A stretch of DNA of 64,000 nt from Rhizobiales bacterium 62-47 (GCA_001899255.1 MKVX01000011.1:186001-250000); one strand, 5' to 3'; positions 18,063 to 28,104 are shown, counted from the stretch's first letter. The notes: generated from the sequence alone by a model not told the origin. Numbers and translations are program-made.

Positions 18063-18794
18063 ATGACTGCCGGCAAACGTGCCGATCTGCTGCTGGTGGA
18101 GCGCGGCCTGTTCGAGAGCCGGGCGCGGGCGCAAGCCGCCATCGCCGCGGGTCTCGTCACCGCGGATGGCAAAGTGGTGCGCAAACCTTCCGAAACCATT
18201 GCTGACAAGGCGGCCATCGCGGCAACGCCCGCGCATCCGTGGGTGTCGCGCGGCGGCGTCAAGCTGGCCGGTGCACTCGAGCAATATCCCATCGACATTG
18301 AAGATCATGTCTGCCTCGATATCGGCGCATCGACCGGCGGCTTCACCGAGGTGCTGCTCAGCCAGGGCGCGGCACTGGTGTTCGCCGTCGATGTCGGCCA
18401 CGGCCAGTTGCATCCAAGCCTGCAGGGCCATCCGCGCATCGTCTCGATGGAAGCAACCGACATCCGCGCTTATGACGGCAAGCGCCTGCCGCAGCGGCCC
18501 GACATCGTGACGATCGACACCAGTTTCATCTCGCTCAAGCATGTGCTGCCGGTGGCGCTGTCGCTGGCGGCGGCACCGATGCATCTGCTGGCACTGATCA
18601 AGCCGCAGTTCGAAGCGCCTCGCGCCGCGATCAAGAAAGGCATCGTGCGCGACGCCACGGTGCATCAGGCGGTGTGCGACGACATCGCGGCCTTCGCCGC
18701 ATCGCTCGGCTGCACCGGCATCAAAGTATTTCCGTCGAGCATCGCCGGTGGCGACGGCAATGTCGAATTCTTCATCGGCGCGCACCGTGGCTGA
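18063..18794 (+). CDS. tlyA: TlyA-family rRNA methyltransferase (S4 domain plus FtsJ-like domain)
   Basis: 243 residues. The N-terminal S4 RNA-binding domain reads [20 protein letters not shown]...[10 protein letters not shown]. The FtsJ-like SAM domain has [50 protein letters not shown] and [10 protein letters not shown]. TlyA proteins 2'-O-methylate rRNA and were once annotated as hemolysins. The frame overlaps the next gene by 8 bases, which suggests translational coupling. Confidence 0.92.
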   Translation: MTAGKRADLLLVERGLFESRARAQAAIAAGLVTADGKVVRKPSETIADKAAIAATPAHPWVSRGGVKLAGALEQYPIDIEDHVCLDIGASTGGFTEVLLSQGAALVFAVDVGHGQLHPSLQGHPRIVSMEATDIRAYDGKRLPQRPDIVTIDTSFISLKHVLPVALSLAAAPMHLLALIKPQFEAPRAAIKKGIVRDATVHQAVCDDIAAFAASLGCTGIKVFPSSIAGGDGNVEFFIGAHRG

Positions 18795-20031
18795 AACGTT
18801 ACGGATCGATCATGTCGGCCAGCGCGGCGACGGTGTCGCATTGGTCAATGGCCAGACGCGATTCGTGCCCTACACGCTCGCCGGAGAAACCGTCGAAGCC
18901 GCGCCGCTCTCCGGCCAGGCGGATCGCCTGCAATTGCTGCGCGTCGTGAACGCCAGCACGGAGCGGATCGCGCCGTTCTGCAATCACTTCGGCCGGTGCG
19001 GCGGCTGCGCCATCCAGCACTGGCAACCTGAGTATTATCAGGCTTGGAAACGCCAGCTTGTCGTCGATGTACTGGCGCGCGCCGGAATCGATTGCCCTGT
19101 CGATGCCCTGATCGATGCGCACGGCGCCGGTCGCCGCCGCCTCGTGGTCCATGCGCGCCGAGATGCGGACGGCAGCGTGCCGGTCGGCTTCACCGCGCCG
19201 AACAGTCATGCCGTTGTGCCGATCGACGCCTGCCCGATTCTCGATCCGGCGCTGCATGGCGCACTCGATGCCGCGCGCGCACTGGCCGAGGTGCTGAAGC
19301 CGGTCAACAAGCCGCTCGATATCCAGATCACCGCCGCCAACAACGGACTCGACGTCGACGTGCGCGGCTCCGGTCCGTTGCCGACCACAGCCATCACCGC
19401 GCTGTCGAAAGTCGCCGAACGCTACAAGCTGGCGCGGCTGACACGCCACGGCGAACTGGTGCTGATGCGCACGCCGCCGGCGATCGAGATTGGCGCCGCC
19501 AAGGTGGTACTGCCGCCCGGCTCGTTCCTGCAAGCGACCGTCGCCGGCGAAGAGGCGCTCGCCGCGCTAGTGATGCAGCATTGCGGCAAGGCCAAGCGCA
19601 TCGTCGATCTGTTCTGCGGCGTCGGGCCGTTCGCGCTGCGCCTCGCCGCCAAGGCGCGCGTCGAGGCCTACGACAGCGATGCCGGCGCAATCGGTGCGCT
19701 GCAAAAGGCGGCGGCTTCCGCCCATGGGCTGAAGCCGCTGAAGGCCGAGGTCTGCGATCTGTTCCGGCGGCCATTGCTGCCGCAGCAGTTGCGCGAGTTC
19801 GATGTCGCGGTGTTCGATCCGCCGCGTCAGGGCGCCGAAGCGCAGACGCGGCAGTTGGCCGCCAGCAAGATTCCCGTCATCGTTGCGGTGTCGTGCAACC
19901 CCACCACCTTCGCACGCGATGCGCGCATTCTGCTCGACAACGGCTACAGGATCGACAGCGTGACGCCCGTGGATCAATTCCGCCACACGCCGCACGTGGA
20001 ACTGGTCGCGAGATTTTTACGACCGCGTTGA
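18787..20031 (+). CDS. TrmA/RlmD-family Fe-S RNA (uracil-5-)methyltransferase
   Basis: The chosen start is GTG 18787 inside the tlyA stop region, giving 414 residues. An ATG at 18748 would place the start deep inside tlyA. Three cluster cysteines lie in [15 protein letters not shown] (residues 65, 71, 74) and the fourth is likely in DACPILDP. The SAM motif is [17 protein letters not shown], and the catalytic Cys lies in [14 protein letters not shown] with the [12 protein letters not shown] motif before it. Such enzymes make 5-methyluridine in tRNA or 23S rRNA using a [4Fe-4S] cluster. The N-terminal TRAM domain is short. Which RNA is the target is not clear. Confidence 0.9.
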   Translation: MAETLRIDHVGQRGDGVALVNGQTRFVPYTLAGETVEAAPLSGQADRLQLLRVVNASTERIAPFCNHFGRCGGCAIQHWQPEYYQAWKRQLVVDVLARAGIDCPVDALIDAHGAGRRRLVVHARRDADGSVPVGFTAPNSHAVVPIDACPILDPALHGALDAARALAEVLKPVNKPLDIQITAANNGLDVDVRGSGPLPTTAITALSKVAERYKLARLTRHGELVLMRTPPAIEIGAAKVVLPPGSFLQATVAGEEALAALVMQHCGKAKRIVDLFCGVGPFALRLAAKARVEAYDSDAGAIGALQKAAASAHGLKPLKAEVCDLFRRPLLPQQLREFDVAVFDPPRQGAEAQTRQLAASKIPVIVAVSCNPTTFARDARILLDNGYRIDSVTPVDQFRHTPHVELVARFLRPR

Positions 20032-20243
20032 ACCTCGGCTCTGGCGCGTTGACCTACGCCAGAGCATAACATCCGCGACGCGGACGAGAGCGCCTTGCGC
20101 GGCGCGACGGCAGACCACCGCGCGCCGATCGACGCAACCTCCCGCGACTGTGCCGCCACCTTCGACACACGATGTCGAGCAAGGCTTTGAGCGTCGGCTT
20201 TCAGAACGTCATTGCTGGAAATGAACCTTCACAGGAGGCTTTC

Positions 20244-21314
20244 ATGGACGCAACCACGACCGTCGATATGGACAAGCTGAATCTTTTCATGGGCAAGATG
20301 CTGGGCGATGTCGGGGCCGCCGCCAACGCGGCGTTGATCCGCACCGGCGACCGGCTCGGACTCTACAAGACGCTGGCCGAAAAAGGCCCGATGACCTCCG
20401 CCGAACTCGCCAAAGCGACCGGCACCACCGAACGCTACGTGCGCGAATGGCTGTCGGCGCAGGCGGCGTCCGGTTATGTCGAATACGACACCCAGAGCAA
20501 GAAATTTTCGATGCTGCCCGAACAGGCGATGGTGTTCGCCGACGAAGACAGCCCGGTCTTCATGGGCGCGATCGGCGACATGATGGCCGCCTTGATGCTC
20601 GACGAGCCGAAAGTTTCCGACGCCTTCAAGAGCGGCAAGGGCGTCGGCTGGAACGAGCGCACCGAATGCCTGTTCTGCGGCACCGCGCGATTCTTCCGCA
20701 CCACCTACAAACATCATCTGGTGCAGGAGTGGCTGCCCGCGCTGGAAGGCATGGTCGCCAAGCTGGAGCGCGGCGCCAAGGTGGCCGATGTCGGTTGCGG
20801 TCACGGCGTCTCGACGCTGCTGATGGCGCGGGCCTATCCGAAATCGCAGTTCTTCGGTTTCGATGCGCATCCCGGTTCGATCACCGCCGCGCAAGCTGCG
20901 GCGCAGAGCGAAGGCCTCGGCGACCGCGTTTCGTTTGCGGTGGCGACCGCCAAGACATTCCCGGCCGGCAATTTCGATCTGGTGTGCTTCTTCGATTGCC
21001 TGCACGACATGGGCGATCCGGTCGGCGCGCTGGCGCATGTCAAGGAGACGTTGGCCAAGGACGGCACCGTGATGCTTGTCGAGCCGATGGCCAGGGACAG
21101 GCTCGAAGACAACATGAATCCGGTGGGCCGGCTGTTCTATGCGGCTTCGACGATGATCTGCACACCGGCATCGATGGCGCAGGAGGTCGGGCTCGCGCTC
21201 GGCGCGCAGGCCGGCGAAGCGCGCCTCACCGAGGTGGCGAAGCAGGCCGGCTTCTCGCGCGTCCGCCGCGCCGCCGAGACGCCGTTCAATCTGGTGCTGG
21301 AAGCGAAGGTGTGA
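20244..21314 (+). CDS. SAM-dependent class I methyltransferase with winged-helix N-terminus
   Basis: The ATG at 20244 follows a strong AGGAGG, giving 356 residues. Residues 30-100 are a winged-helix dimerisation-like domain (LYKTLAEKGPMTSAELAKAT, ERYVREWLSAQAASGYVEYD). Motif I VADVGCGHGVSTLLMARAYP lies near residue 180, followed by FDAHPGSITAAQ and FFDCLHDMGDP. The layout resembles small-molecule O-methyltransferases and similar proteins with an N-terminal HTH. The CLFCGTARFFRTTYKHH segment is a possible metal or substrate site. Substrate unknown. It is transcribed separately from the gene before (212-base gap). Confidence 0.8.
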   Translation: MDATTTVDMDKLNLFMGKMLGDVGAAANAALIRTGDRLGLYKTLAEKGPMTSAELAKATGTTERYVREWLSAQAASGYVEYDTQSKKFSMLPEQAMVFADEDSPVFMGAIGDMMAALMLDEPKVSDAFKSGKGVGWNERTECLFCGTARFFRTTYKHHLVQEWLPALEGMVAKLERGAKVADVGCGHGVSTLLMARAYPKSQFFGFDAHPGSITAAQAAAQSEGLGDRVSFAVATAKTFPAGNFDLVCFFDCLHDMGDPVGALAHVKETLAKDGTVMLVEPMARDRLEDNMNPVGRLFYAASTMICTPASMAQEVGLALGAQAGEARLTEVAKQAGFSRVRRAAETPFNLVLEAKV

Positions 21315-21339
21315 GGTGCTCGAAGACCTCGTGGTGAGG

Positions 21340-21533
21340 AGCGCGAACTCCTCATGGTGAGGAGCGTGGCGCAGCCGCGCGTCTCGAACCATGAGGCCGC
21401 AACGGATTCGGCCGCATCCTTCGAGACGCGCTCCTGCGGAGCGCTCCTCAGGATGAGAGTTGCCGAGCCTCGAAGGATGGCGGACGTCGCCCTTCGATGC
21501 TCGCCGCAAGTAGCTCGCACCTCAGGGTGACGG
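21340..21533. repeat. Compound palindromic repeat, family B ('CCTTCGAG...CCTCAGGATGA')
   Basis: Several GAGCCTCGAAGG, CATCCTTCGAGACGC and CCTCAGGRTGA units in both orientations are stacked here, more degenerate than the clean copies at 27173-27278 and 41647-41747. Confidence 0.6.
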
Positions 21534-21621
21534 AACAACCCGCTCTCACTTCCATCAACGATAGTGGATGGAAAGTCTCACCGTCATCCTGAGCGTTAAC
21601 TCAGCGAGGAGACATCAAGTT

Positions 21622-21711
21622 CGTCATGGCCGGATTTATTCCGGCCATCCACGTCTCAACAGCATCGCGACAAGTAAGACGTGGATGGCCGGGACGAGCC
21701 CGGCCATGACG
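21622..21711. repeat. Palindromic intergenic repeat, family A, second copy
   Basis: CGTCATGGCCGG...CCGGCCATCCACGT pairs with ACGTGGATGGCCGGG...CCGGCCATGACG around a short loop. It matches the element at 12865-12953 in arms and length. Confidence 0.8.
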
Positions 21712-21852
21712 CGTTTCTGTTTGTTTGACTGCTATTTCTGCCAGCCTCACCATCCCGGACATTCCGGCAAGATCCTTTCGCGGATCGTGCACGATGCCGG
21801 CAGCGCGCGGGGCAAGCCCGCGCGCGACAATCTGCCTTCGCTTGAATGACGA

Positions 21853-22323
21853 CTATTGCGATTTCGGCGGCGGCACCGGAGTTGCCGTCAGCAACGTCAA
21901 CTTCCAGTCGTTATCGCGCTTTGTCAGGACCGCGCCCCAGTGCGCCTTGAGTTCCTTCGGTCCGGATTTCGAATTGATGTGAATGGTGGTGTCGCCATAG
22001 TCGTAGATGATATCGCCGGATTTTTCCGCGCCTGCAATCGAGATATCCTCTTTCTCGACCCCCGCCTTGAAACCACCCTCGCGATACTGCTGTATCGCGG
22101 CCCTTCCCTTGAAGACGCCCGCCGGATTCTGAAACACAGCATCCTGGGTGAAAAGCTCAGCGAGTTTCGCGGCATCTTTCGATGCGACGGCTTGCTCGTA
22201 TTTGGCCGTGAATGCGTTGACGATCGTCATGGCATTGTCGTCGGCGGCTGGAGCTGGAGAAGCTAAACAGCAGAGTACCAGGGCGATGCTCGCGCCGCCG
22301 AGGGCAGAAGGAATAACAGTCAT
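21853..22323 (-). CDS. Exported NTF2-like/DUF4440-type protein
   Basis: 156 residues from ATG 22323, which follows GAGGAGG. A signal peptide (ALGGASIALVLCCLASPAPAAD) is followed by a SnoaL/NTF2-like domain: ANAFTAKYEQAV-type helix (FTAKYEQAVASKDAAKLAEL), FTQDAVFQNPAGVFKGRAAI and ending HWGAVLTKRDNDWKLTLLTA. This fold serves as a ketosteroid-isomerase-like enzyme or a binding domain. The exported location suggests binding or stress roles, but no specific function can be given. It appears to be a single-gene unit. Confidence 0.75.
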   Translation of the reverse strand: MTVIPSALGGASIALVLCCLASPAPAADDNAMTIVNAFTAKYEQAVASKDAAKLAELFTQDAVFQNPAGVFKGRAAIQQYREGGFKAGVEKEDISIAGAEKSGDIIYDYGDTTIHINSKSGPKELKAHWGAVLTKRDNDWKLTLLTATPVPPPKSQ

Positions 22324-22506
22324 GACCGACTCCTCCTCTGAAATTGAAATATTTGAAATGACCCAAACGAGTCTCATGGGCAGAACGAACGCTTTGATAA
22401 ACGTTCGCGCGCCAAGCGATGCTATACCCGGCTCGGGTTCGCCTCAAGGCTACGCCGCCGTTCCGGACTGCGCTTCAATGCAACGCAACATGCTTGCATT
22501 GTAGCG

Positions 22507-23346
22507 TCACTGCCCCCAGCGTTCCTGCCAGATCTTCTCGCCGATCATGCACGACACCCGCGGCTCCTTGTCGGCGGCCGGCACCACGCGATGCTCCGGC
22601 ACGCGCCCTGCAACCTCCATCACCAGCTTGGTATGGATGGCTTCGCGGAATTTCTCGCGCTGCTTGATCGCCACGACGAACGAGCCCGGTCCGCCAATGA
22701 CGCAATCCTCGTAATACTTATCGAGGTTCTCGATATCCATCGTCGAGTAGGACGGCTCCTTCACCATGATCGGCAGACCGTTGATGACGATGCCCTTCTC
22801 CAGCGCGGCGTCGCGCGCCAAGGTCACCGGCATGCCGTTGTTGTTGGGACCGTCGCCGGAAATATCGATGACGCGGCGCAGCCCGCGATACTCGTTCTGC
22901 TCGAACAGCGGCATGGCAAAATTGATCGCGCCGGAAATCGAAGTCCGCGACGCGCGCCGCACCGGCGTCCTCATAATCTCGGCGGCGACCGCATCGGCGG
23001 ATTCCGGACCGTCGATGATGCGCCACGGAATAATGATCTTCTGGTCGGTCGAGGCCGCCCATTCGAAATAGGTGATGGCGATCTTGCCGTTCGGTCCCGA
23101 TTTCAGCGTCTGCAGAAAATCCTTCGACACGATGGCCTGGGCGTAGCCCTCGCGCTGCACCGCGAGTTCGTCCATGTCCATCGAATAGGACACGTCGACC
23201 GCCAGCACCAGTTCGACATCGACGACCGCTTCACGCGGCTTGCTGTCGGCAATGCGGGAGGCGCCGCCGGGCGCGGCGAAACTTGCCACGTCGCCGCTCA
23301 TCATGCCGGCGATGACCATCGCTCCGATCGAGACACACCAGCGCAT
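22507..23346 (-). CDS. DUF1194 von Willebrand-A-like exported protein
   Basis: 279 residues from ATG 23346 behind GGGAGGG, with a signal-like hydrophobic start (MRWCVSIGAMVIAGMMSGDV). The VWA-type metal site appears as LVLAVDVSYSMDMDE (MIDAS-like D-x-S-x-S). Further family blocks are IAITYFEWAA, RTSISGAINFAMPLFEQ, RRVIDISGDGPNNNGMPV and INGLPIM. DUF1194 proteins are periplasmic and common in rhizobiales; their role is not known. The next gene on this strand is 130 bases away. Confidence 0.85.
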   Translation of the reverse strand: MRWCVSIGAMVIAGMMSGDVASFAAPGGASRIADSKPREAVVDVELVLAVDVSYSMDMDELAVQREGYAQAIVSKDFLQTLKSGPNGKIAITYFEWAASTDQKIIIPWRIIDGPESADAVAAEIMRTPVRRASRTSISGAINFAMPLFEQNEYRGLRRVIDISGDGPNNNGMPVTLARDAALEKGIVINGLPIMVKEPSYSTMDIENLDKYYEDCVIGGPGSFVVAIKQREKFREAIHTKLVMEVAGRVPEHRVVPAADKEPRVSCMIGEKIWQERWGQ

Positions 23347-23511
23347 TGCGGCCCTCCCGTCGTTTGACGCGATAATGGTGACACGCAAATTACGGCGGGA
23401 AAAGGTGGAAGAGCCGTGCCGGCCGGCATTTTGGCTGTTGCGGACCTGCCAACAAAGCCTGCCCGAACCGGCAAAACGCGCTAGTCTTGGCCATCGTCAT
23501 TGAAACCGCCG

Positions 23512-23835
23512 ATGACCATGACCGGAACCACGGCCAAACCGAGCACCAAGACGAGGACCAAGGTCCGGCCGCAGACCGAGCGGCCGCGCCTGCACAAGGT
23601 CATTCTCGTCAACGACGACTACACGCCCCGCGAATTCGTCGTCAGCGTGCTCAAGGCGGAATTCCGCATGACCGAGGATCACGCGCACAAGGTCATGATC
23701 ACGGCGCACCAGCGCGGCGTTTGCGTCGTCGCGGTATTCACCAAGGACGTCGCCGAGACCAAGGCGACGCGCGCCACCGACGCCGGCCGCGCCAAGGGCT
23801 ATCCGCTGCTGTTCACCACCGAGCCCGAGGAATAG
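23512..23835 (+). CDS. clpS: ATP-dependent Clp protease adaptor ClpS
   Basis: 107 residues. The core HKVILVNDDYTPREFVVSVL is the ClpS N-degron pocket with the conserved NDDYTP. It is followed by FRMTEDHAHKVMITAHQRGV and VFTKDVAETKA. ClpS delivers N-end-rule substrates to ClpAP. Three starts are possible (TTG 23500, ATG 23512, ATG 23518); ATG 23512 is chosen. The basic tail-like N-terminus (TKTRTKVRPQTERPR) is typical of the second rhizobial paralogue, so this may be ClpS2. No clpA lies beside it. Confidence 0.92.
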   Translation: MTMTGTTAKPSTKTRTKVRPQTERPRLHKVILVNDDYTPREFVVSVLKAEFRMTEDHAHKVMITAHQRGVCVVAVFTKDVAETKATRATDAGRAKGYPLLFTTEPEE

Positions 23836-23848
23836 CGTCTCGGTTGCC

Positions 23849-25045
23849 CTATTTGCGCAGGGACGATGTCTCGTCGGCGAGACCATAGACGCGCTCGGCG
23901 CGCCGGAAGCCGGCAATCGGAAACTCGCCGAGGTTGGTCCAGTGCTGCGGCGCCGCTGCCGCGAACACTTCCGATGCAATGATGGTGCGATTGGTGTCGC
24001 TGGCGATCTTTTCCAGCCGCGCCGCGAGGTTCACCGCCGGGCCGATGCAGGTGAAATCGAGCCGGTCGCCGCCGCCGATATTGCCGTACAGCACATCGCC
24101 GACATGCAGCGCGAGGCCGAAGCGAAAGCCATCGAGGATCTGCCCGTCGTGGGTGTAGCTCATCGCCGCCACCCGTTCGCGGCAGGCGCGCGCCGCCGCC
24201 AGCACGCGATGACAGACCTCCGCGGTGTCGGCGCCGCCTTCGGCCACCGGAAACACCGCGAGCAGACCGTCGCCCATGAATTTCAGCACCTCGCCGCCAT
24301 GCTGCTTGATCGGCTCGACCTGGCAATCGAAGTACAGGTTCAGCACGTCGACCACGGCGTTCGGAGGCAACATGTCCGACAGGCGGGTGAAGCCGCGCAG
24401 GTCCGACAGCCAGATGGCGGCGGTCATCGACTCGGTATGGCCGCGCCGGATCTGCCCGGCGAGGATGCGTTGCCCGGCGCGATTGCCGACATAGGTATCG
24501 AGCAGCGCACCGGCGATGCGCTCGAGACGCACGATCTCGATGACGCGGGCAATCGGCGCCATCAGCGCGCGCAGGCCGTCGATCTGGTCTTCGCTGAACC
24601 CGCCGGGGGCCGTCGTCGTCCAGCTGATGGCGTGAACCTCGCCGCTGAGGAACCGCAGCGGCAGCGCGATATAATCGGTGATGCCTTCGGCGCGGGCATC
24701 GATGAAGAAACTCGAAATCCGGTCGGCCTCAATCTCGGCGTGGCGGCGGCGCACCTCCTGCCCGGTGGCATAGACCAGCGCCAGCGGACTGGTGCGGAAA
24801 TCCTCGCTATCCTCGATGCCGTAGGGCGCGGCAAACACGGTGACGCCCTGGCCCGGCCGCCAGGTGAAGCTCTGGCCGAACATCTGCGGATGCAGGGTGC
24901 GGACGAACACGCCGACCCGGCCCAGCGGCAGGCCCGCCGCGACCAGCCGCTCGCAGAGTTCCTGCATCATGTCTTCGGCGGCCACGCCATTGCGCTCGCC
25001 GGCCGAAATCCAGTCGGAAATCTCCCTCAAATGGTCTGGCTGCAT
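23849..25045 (-). CDS. Class III adenylate/guanylate cyclase domain protein
   Basis: 398 residues. The first 200 form a GAF-like sensory region without membrane segments (ALPLRFLSGEVHAISWTTTA). The cyclase domain has AIWLSDLRGFTRLSDMLPP (first metal Asp), GGEVLKFMGDGLLAVFP (second metal Asp), GLALHVGDVLYGNIGG and FTCIGPAVNLAARLE (the usual Asn and Arg). All catalytic metal ligands are present, so cAMP or cGMP synthesis is likely. It is cytoplasmic. It converges with clpS, with 13 bases between the stops. Confidence 0.88.
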   Translation of the reverse strand: MQPDHLREISDWISAGERNGVAAEDMMQELCERLVAAGLPLGRVGVFVRTLHPQMFGQSFTWRPGQGVTVFAAPYGIEDSEDFRTSPLALVYATGQEVRRRHAEIEADRISSFFIDARAEGITDYIALPLRFLSGEVHAISWTTTAPGGFSEDQIDGLRALMAPIARVIEIVRLERIAGALLDTYVGNRAGQRILAGQIRRGHTESMTAAIWLSDLRGFTRLSDMLPPNAVVDVLNLYFDCQVEPIKQHGGEVLKFMGDGLLAVFPVAEGGADTAEVCHRVLAAARACRERVAAMSYTHDGQILDGFRFGLALHVGDVLYGNIGGGDRLDFTCIGPAVNLAARLEKIASDTNRTIIASEVFAAAAPQHWTNLGEFPIAGFRRAERVYGLADETSSLRK

Positions 25046-25193
25046 GTCGTCGGCTCACCGTTGTGGCAAGCCATCGATAGCGGTTGCGCCGGGCCGGTTC
25101 CAGCCTTTCATGCGGCAACATTGCAGCTACGCGCCGGGCTGCCGACCTGCTGGTGGGGAAGTAGCGACCTATGGTGATCGCGAAACGGCCGCT

Positions 25194-26279
25194 TCAGCCG
25201 ACCTGCCCGCGATGGCGCAGGAAGTGGTCGGCCAGCACGCAGGCCATCATCGCTTCGCCGACCGGCACGGCGCGGATGCCGACGCAGGGATCGTGGCGGC
25301 CCTTGGTGAAGATGTCGGTCTCGCCGCCGTTGCGGTCGACGGTGCGGCGCGGCGACAGGATCGACGAGGTCGGCTTCACGGCGAAGCGCGCCACCACCGG
25401 CTGGCCGGTGGAGATGCCGCCAAGCACGCCGCCGGCGTGATTCGACAGGAAGGTGACGCCGTTATTACCCATGCGCATCTCGTCGGCGTTGTCCTCGCCG
25501 GACAGCGCCGCGGCCTCGAAGCCGGCGCCGATCTCGACGCCCTTCACCGCGTTGATGCTCATCAACGCGCCCGCGAGATCGCCGTCGAGCTTGGCGTAGA
25601 TGGGCGCGCCGAGACCGGCCGGAACGCCTTCGGCCACCACCTCGATCACCGCGCCGATCGACGAACCGCTCTTGCGGATGCCGTCGAGGTAATCCTCGAA
25701 GAACGCCGCCTTGTCCTTGTCGGGACAGAAGAACGGATTGCGCGCGACCTCATCCCAATCCCAGTTGTCGCGATTGATCTTGTGCGGCCCCATCTGCACC
25801 AGCGCGGCGCGCACCACCATGCCGGGCACCACCTTGCGCGCCACCGCGCCGGCCGCCACGCGCATCGCGGTCTCGCGCGCCGAGGAACGGCCGCCGCCGC
25901 GAAAATCGCGCAGGCCATATTTGGCGTTGTAGGTGAAGTCGGCATGGCCGGGACGAAACTTGTCCTTGATGTCGGAATAGTCCTTCGAGCGCTGGTCGGT
26001 ATTCTCGATCAAGAGCGCGATCGGCGTGCCGGTGGTGACCTGCTCGCCGGTGTCCGGATGCGCCATGACGCCGGACAAAATCTTGACCTGATCCGGCTCC
26101 TGCCGCTGCGTGGTGAAACGCGATTGGCCCGGACGGCGGCGATCGAGGTCGCGCTGGATTTCCTCCGCCGTCAGCGGAATCCGCGGCGGGCAGCCGTCGA
26201 CCACGCAGCCGATCGCAACCCCGTGACTTTCGCCAAAGGTGGTGACGCGGAACAGATGGCCGAAGGTGTTGAAGGACAT
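25194..26279 (-). CDS. aroC: Chorismate synthase
   Basis: 361 residues, the standard length. It converts 5-enolpyruvylshikimate 3-phosphate to chorismate with reduced FMN, the last step of the shikimate pathway. Signatures are [20 protein letters not shown], the [15 protein letters not shown] and [20 protein letters not shown] blocks, and [19 protein letters not shown] near the C-terminal third. The start ATG 26279 is standard. Confidence 0.98.
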   Translation of the reverse strand: MSFNTFGHLFRVTTFGESHGVAIGCVVDGCPPRIPLTAEEIQRDLDRRRPGQSRFTTQRQEPDQVKILSGVMAHPDTGEQVTTGTPIALLIENTDQRSKDYSDIKDKFRPGHADFTYNAKYGLRDFRGGGRSSARETAMRVAAGAVARKVVPGMVVRAALVQMGPHKINRDNWDWDEVARNPFFCPDKDKAAFFEDYLDGIRKSGSSIGAVIEVVAEGVPAGLGAPIYAKLDGDLAGALMSINAVKGVEIGAGFEAAALSGEDNADEMRMGNNGVTFLSNHAGGVLGGISTGQPVVARFAVKPTSSILSPRRTVDRNGGETDIFTKGRHDPCVGIRAVPVGEAMMACVLADHFLRHRGQVG

Positions 26280-26350
26280 GAGATACCAAAACTAGCCAAA
26301 CTCGCTAGTTCTCGTAGCGATATGTTACGAAAATCGCAACCTGCGTCGGC

Positions 26351-26488
26351 GCCCTCCCCCTCTCCCCTTGCGGGAGAGGGTGGCGAGATCGCGTGTAACG
26401 AGATCGAGCCGGGTGAGGGGTCGGTGAGTTGAACACCCCTCACCCGCCTTCGCTCCGCTCAGGCACCCTCTCCCGCAAGGGGAGAGGG
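26351..26488. repeat. Long inverted repeat, family E ('CCCTCTCCC...GGGAGAGGG')
   Basis: CCCTCTCCCCTTGCGGGAGAGGGTG in the left arm pairs with CACCCTCTCCCGCAAGGGGAGAGGG in the right. Inner arms GAGCCGGGTGAGGGGT and ACCCCTCACCCG pair as well. The whole could fold into a hairpin of about 138 bases. It sits between aroC and the phosphatase gene, upstream of aroC. Confidence 0.75.
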
Positions 26489-26542
26489 AAAGAGAGCAGA
26501 GATCCCGTCAACAGAGGCGCCAATGACGCCTCATTAGTGTTC

Positions 26543-27142
26543 TTAACTATACTTCGCGATCTTGCCGTCGCGGAACACATAGACCGCGCCCTGCTCGATG
26601 GTCAGGTCGGCGGCGGTGGCCGGCGTCGCGACATCGAGCGCCACCATCAGCGCCCGCGCGGTGCCGCCATGGGCCACCGCGACAGTGTCGGTCTTCAGCG
26701 ACTCGCACCAGTCGCGCATGCGCAGCGTCACCGAGGCGTAGCTCTCGCCGCCCGGCGGCGGCACGCCCCATTTATCGATCTGGCGCGTGGCGAAAATCTC
26801 CGGGTGCGACTCCTGCTGCTGCTGCAGCGTCGAACCTTCCCAGTGGCCGTAGCCGATTTCGCGCAACCGATCGTCGAGCGCGAAGCCATCCGGCGGCAAT
26901 TGCAGTTCGCCGCGCACCAGCTCCATGGTGTGACGCGCACGCTCCAGCGGACTGGCGACGAAAGCCAGCGACGACGCCCGGCGCTCGTCCCGCGCAAACA
27001 GGTCGACGAGAATTTCGCCGGCATGCGCCGCCTGCTCGCGACCGAGATCGTTGAGCGGAATGTCCTGCGAGCCCTGAAAGCGGCCCGCGGCATTCCACGC
27101 CGTTTCGCCGTGACGGATGTAGTAGATGGTGGGAATGGGCAT
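26543..27142 (-). CDS. Histidine phosphatase family protein (phosphoglycerate-mutase-like)
   Basis: 199 residues. The catalytic RHG motif is in IYYIRHGETAWNAAGRFQGS, the second catalytic region in IPLNDLGREQA...SPLERARHTMELV, a Glu in REIGYGHWEGSTLQ and the second His in TVAVAHGGTARAL. It hydrolyses or transfers a phosphate via phospho-His. GpmB-like or CobC-like roles cannot be separated by sequence. It is cytoplasmic and lies between two repeats. Confidence 0.85.
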   Translation of the reverse strand: MPIPTIYYIRHGETAWNAAGRFQGSQDIPLNDLGREQAAHAGEILVDLFARDERRASSLAFVASPLERARHTMELVRGELQLPPDGFALDDRLREIGYGHWEGSTLQQQQESHPEIFATRQIDKWGVPPPGGESYASVTLRMRDWCESLKTDTVAVAHGGTARALMVALDVATPATAADLTIEQGAVYVFRDGKIAKYS

Positions 27143-27172
27143 AAGACTGAACGACTCTGATAGGATAGCAAG

Positions 27173-27278
27173 CCGTCACCCTGAGGTGCGAGCACTCGCG
27201 AGCCTCGAAGGGCGACGGCGGCGACAATGAACATCATCCTTCGAGGCGCGCCAAGTTGGCGCGCACCTCAGGATGACG
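27173..27278. repeat. Palindromic intergenic repeat, family B
   Basis: CCGTCACCCTGAGGTGCGAG...GAGCCTCGAAGGGCGACGG is followed by CATCCTTCGAGGCGCGCC...GCGCACCTCAGGATGACG. The outer ends are reverse complements. A near-identical element lies at 41647-41747. Confidence 0.75.
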
Positions 27279-27285
27279 CGCAGGA

Positions 27286-28104
27286 TTATTCCTTCGCCAG
27301 CGTGATGTCCGGCGCGTCGGGGCGCTTCATGCCGACAACGTGGTAACCGGAATCGACGTGATGCACTTCGCCGGTGACGCCGCGCGACAGGTCGGAGAGA
27401 AAATACATGGCGCTGTCGCCGACTTCCTCGATCGTGACGGTGCGGCGCATCGGCGCATTATATTCGTTCCATTTCAGGATGTAGCGGAAGTCGCCGATGC
27501 CGGACGCCGCCAGCGTCTTGATCGGTCCCGCCGACACCGCGTTGACGCGGATGTTCTTCTCGCCGAGATCGGCCGCGAGATAACGCACGCTGGCTTCCAG
27601 CGCCGCCTTGGCGACACCCATGACGTTGTAATGCGGCATCCACTTCTCGGCGCCGTAATAGGTCAGCGTCAGGATCGACCCGCCATCGGTCATGAGCTTC
27701 TCGGCGCGCTGCGCGATCGCGGTGAGCGAATAGCACGAGATCAGCATGGTCTTGCTGAAGTTATCCGCCGTGGTTTCGAGATAGCGGCCGTCGAGCTGGT
27801 CCTTGTCGGAGAACGCGATAGCGTGCACGACGAAATCGATCTTGCCCCACTTGGCCTTCAGCTCGTCGAACACCGCATCGATGGTCGCCGGATCGGTGAC
27901 ATCGCAATGGCCGAGCACGATACCGCCGAGCTCCGCCGCCAGCGGCTCGACGCGCTTCTTCAGCGCATCGCCCTGCCAGGTCAGCGCAATTTCGGCGCCC
28001 TGCGCCCGGCATGCCTTGGCGATGCCCCAGGCAATCGACCGGTTATTGGCCACGCCGAGGATAACCCCGCGTTTGCCCTGCATCAGGCCTGAATTCTGCA
28101 CCAT
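27286..28104 (-). CDS. fabI: Enoyl-[acyl-carrier-protein] reductase (NADH)
   Basis: 272 residues from ATG 28104 (MVQNSGLMQGKRGVILGVAN). It carries out the last reduction in each cycle of type II fatty acid synthesis. The FabI layout is clear: GVANNRSIAWGIAKACRAQG (cofactor loop), HAIAFSDKDQL, the Tyr-x6-Lys active site in YYGAEKWMPHYNVMGVAKAA, and NAVSAGPIKTLAASGIGDFR. It is divergent from the ECF sigma gene. The alphaproteobacterial type of FabI is often triclosan-sensitive, but this is not tested here. Confidence 0.96.
   Translation of the reverse strand: MVQNSGLMQGKRGVILGVANNRSIAWGIAKACRAQGAEIALTWQGDALKKRVEPLAAELGGIVLGHCDVTDPATIDAVFDELKAKWGKIDFVVHAIAFSDKDQLDGRYLETTADNFSKTMLISCYSLTAIAQRAEKLMTDGGSILTLTYYGAEKWMPHYNVMGVAKAALEASVRYLAADLGEKNIRVNAVSAGPIKTLAASGIGDFRYILKWNEYNAPMRRTVTIEEVGDSAMYFLSDLSRGVTGEVHHVDSGYHVVGMKRPDAPDITLAKE

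Larger units (their letters stand above)
21315..21852. other. 538-base gap filled with interspersed repeats
   Basis: No gene is supported. It contains imperfect family B repeats (about 21340-21533) and one family A hairpin (21622-21711). The two flanking genes converge here. Confidence 0.6.

Noticed and set aside
24840..26432. 530-codon plus-strand frame over the cyclase and aroC
   Set aside because: It spans two well-supported minus-strand genes and their gap; the composition is that of an antisense frame.
26351..26488. Family E repeat as the terminator of the histidine phosphatase gene
   Set aside because: The hairpin has no T-run and its two arms are too long; it fits an interspersed element better.
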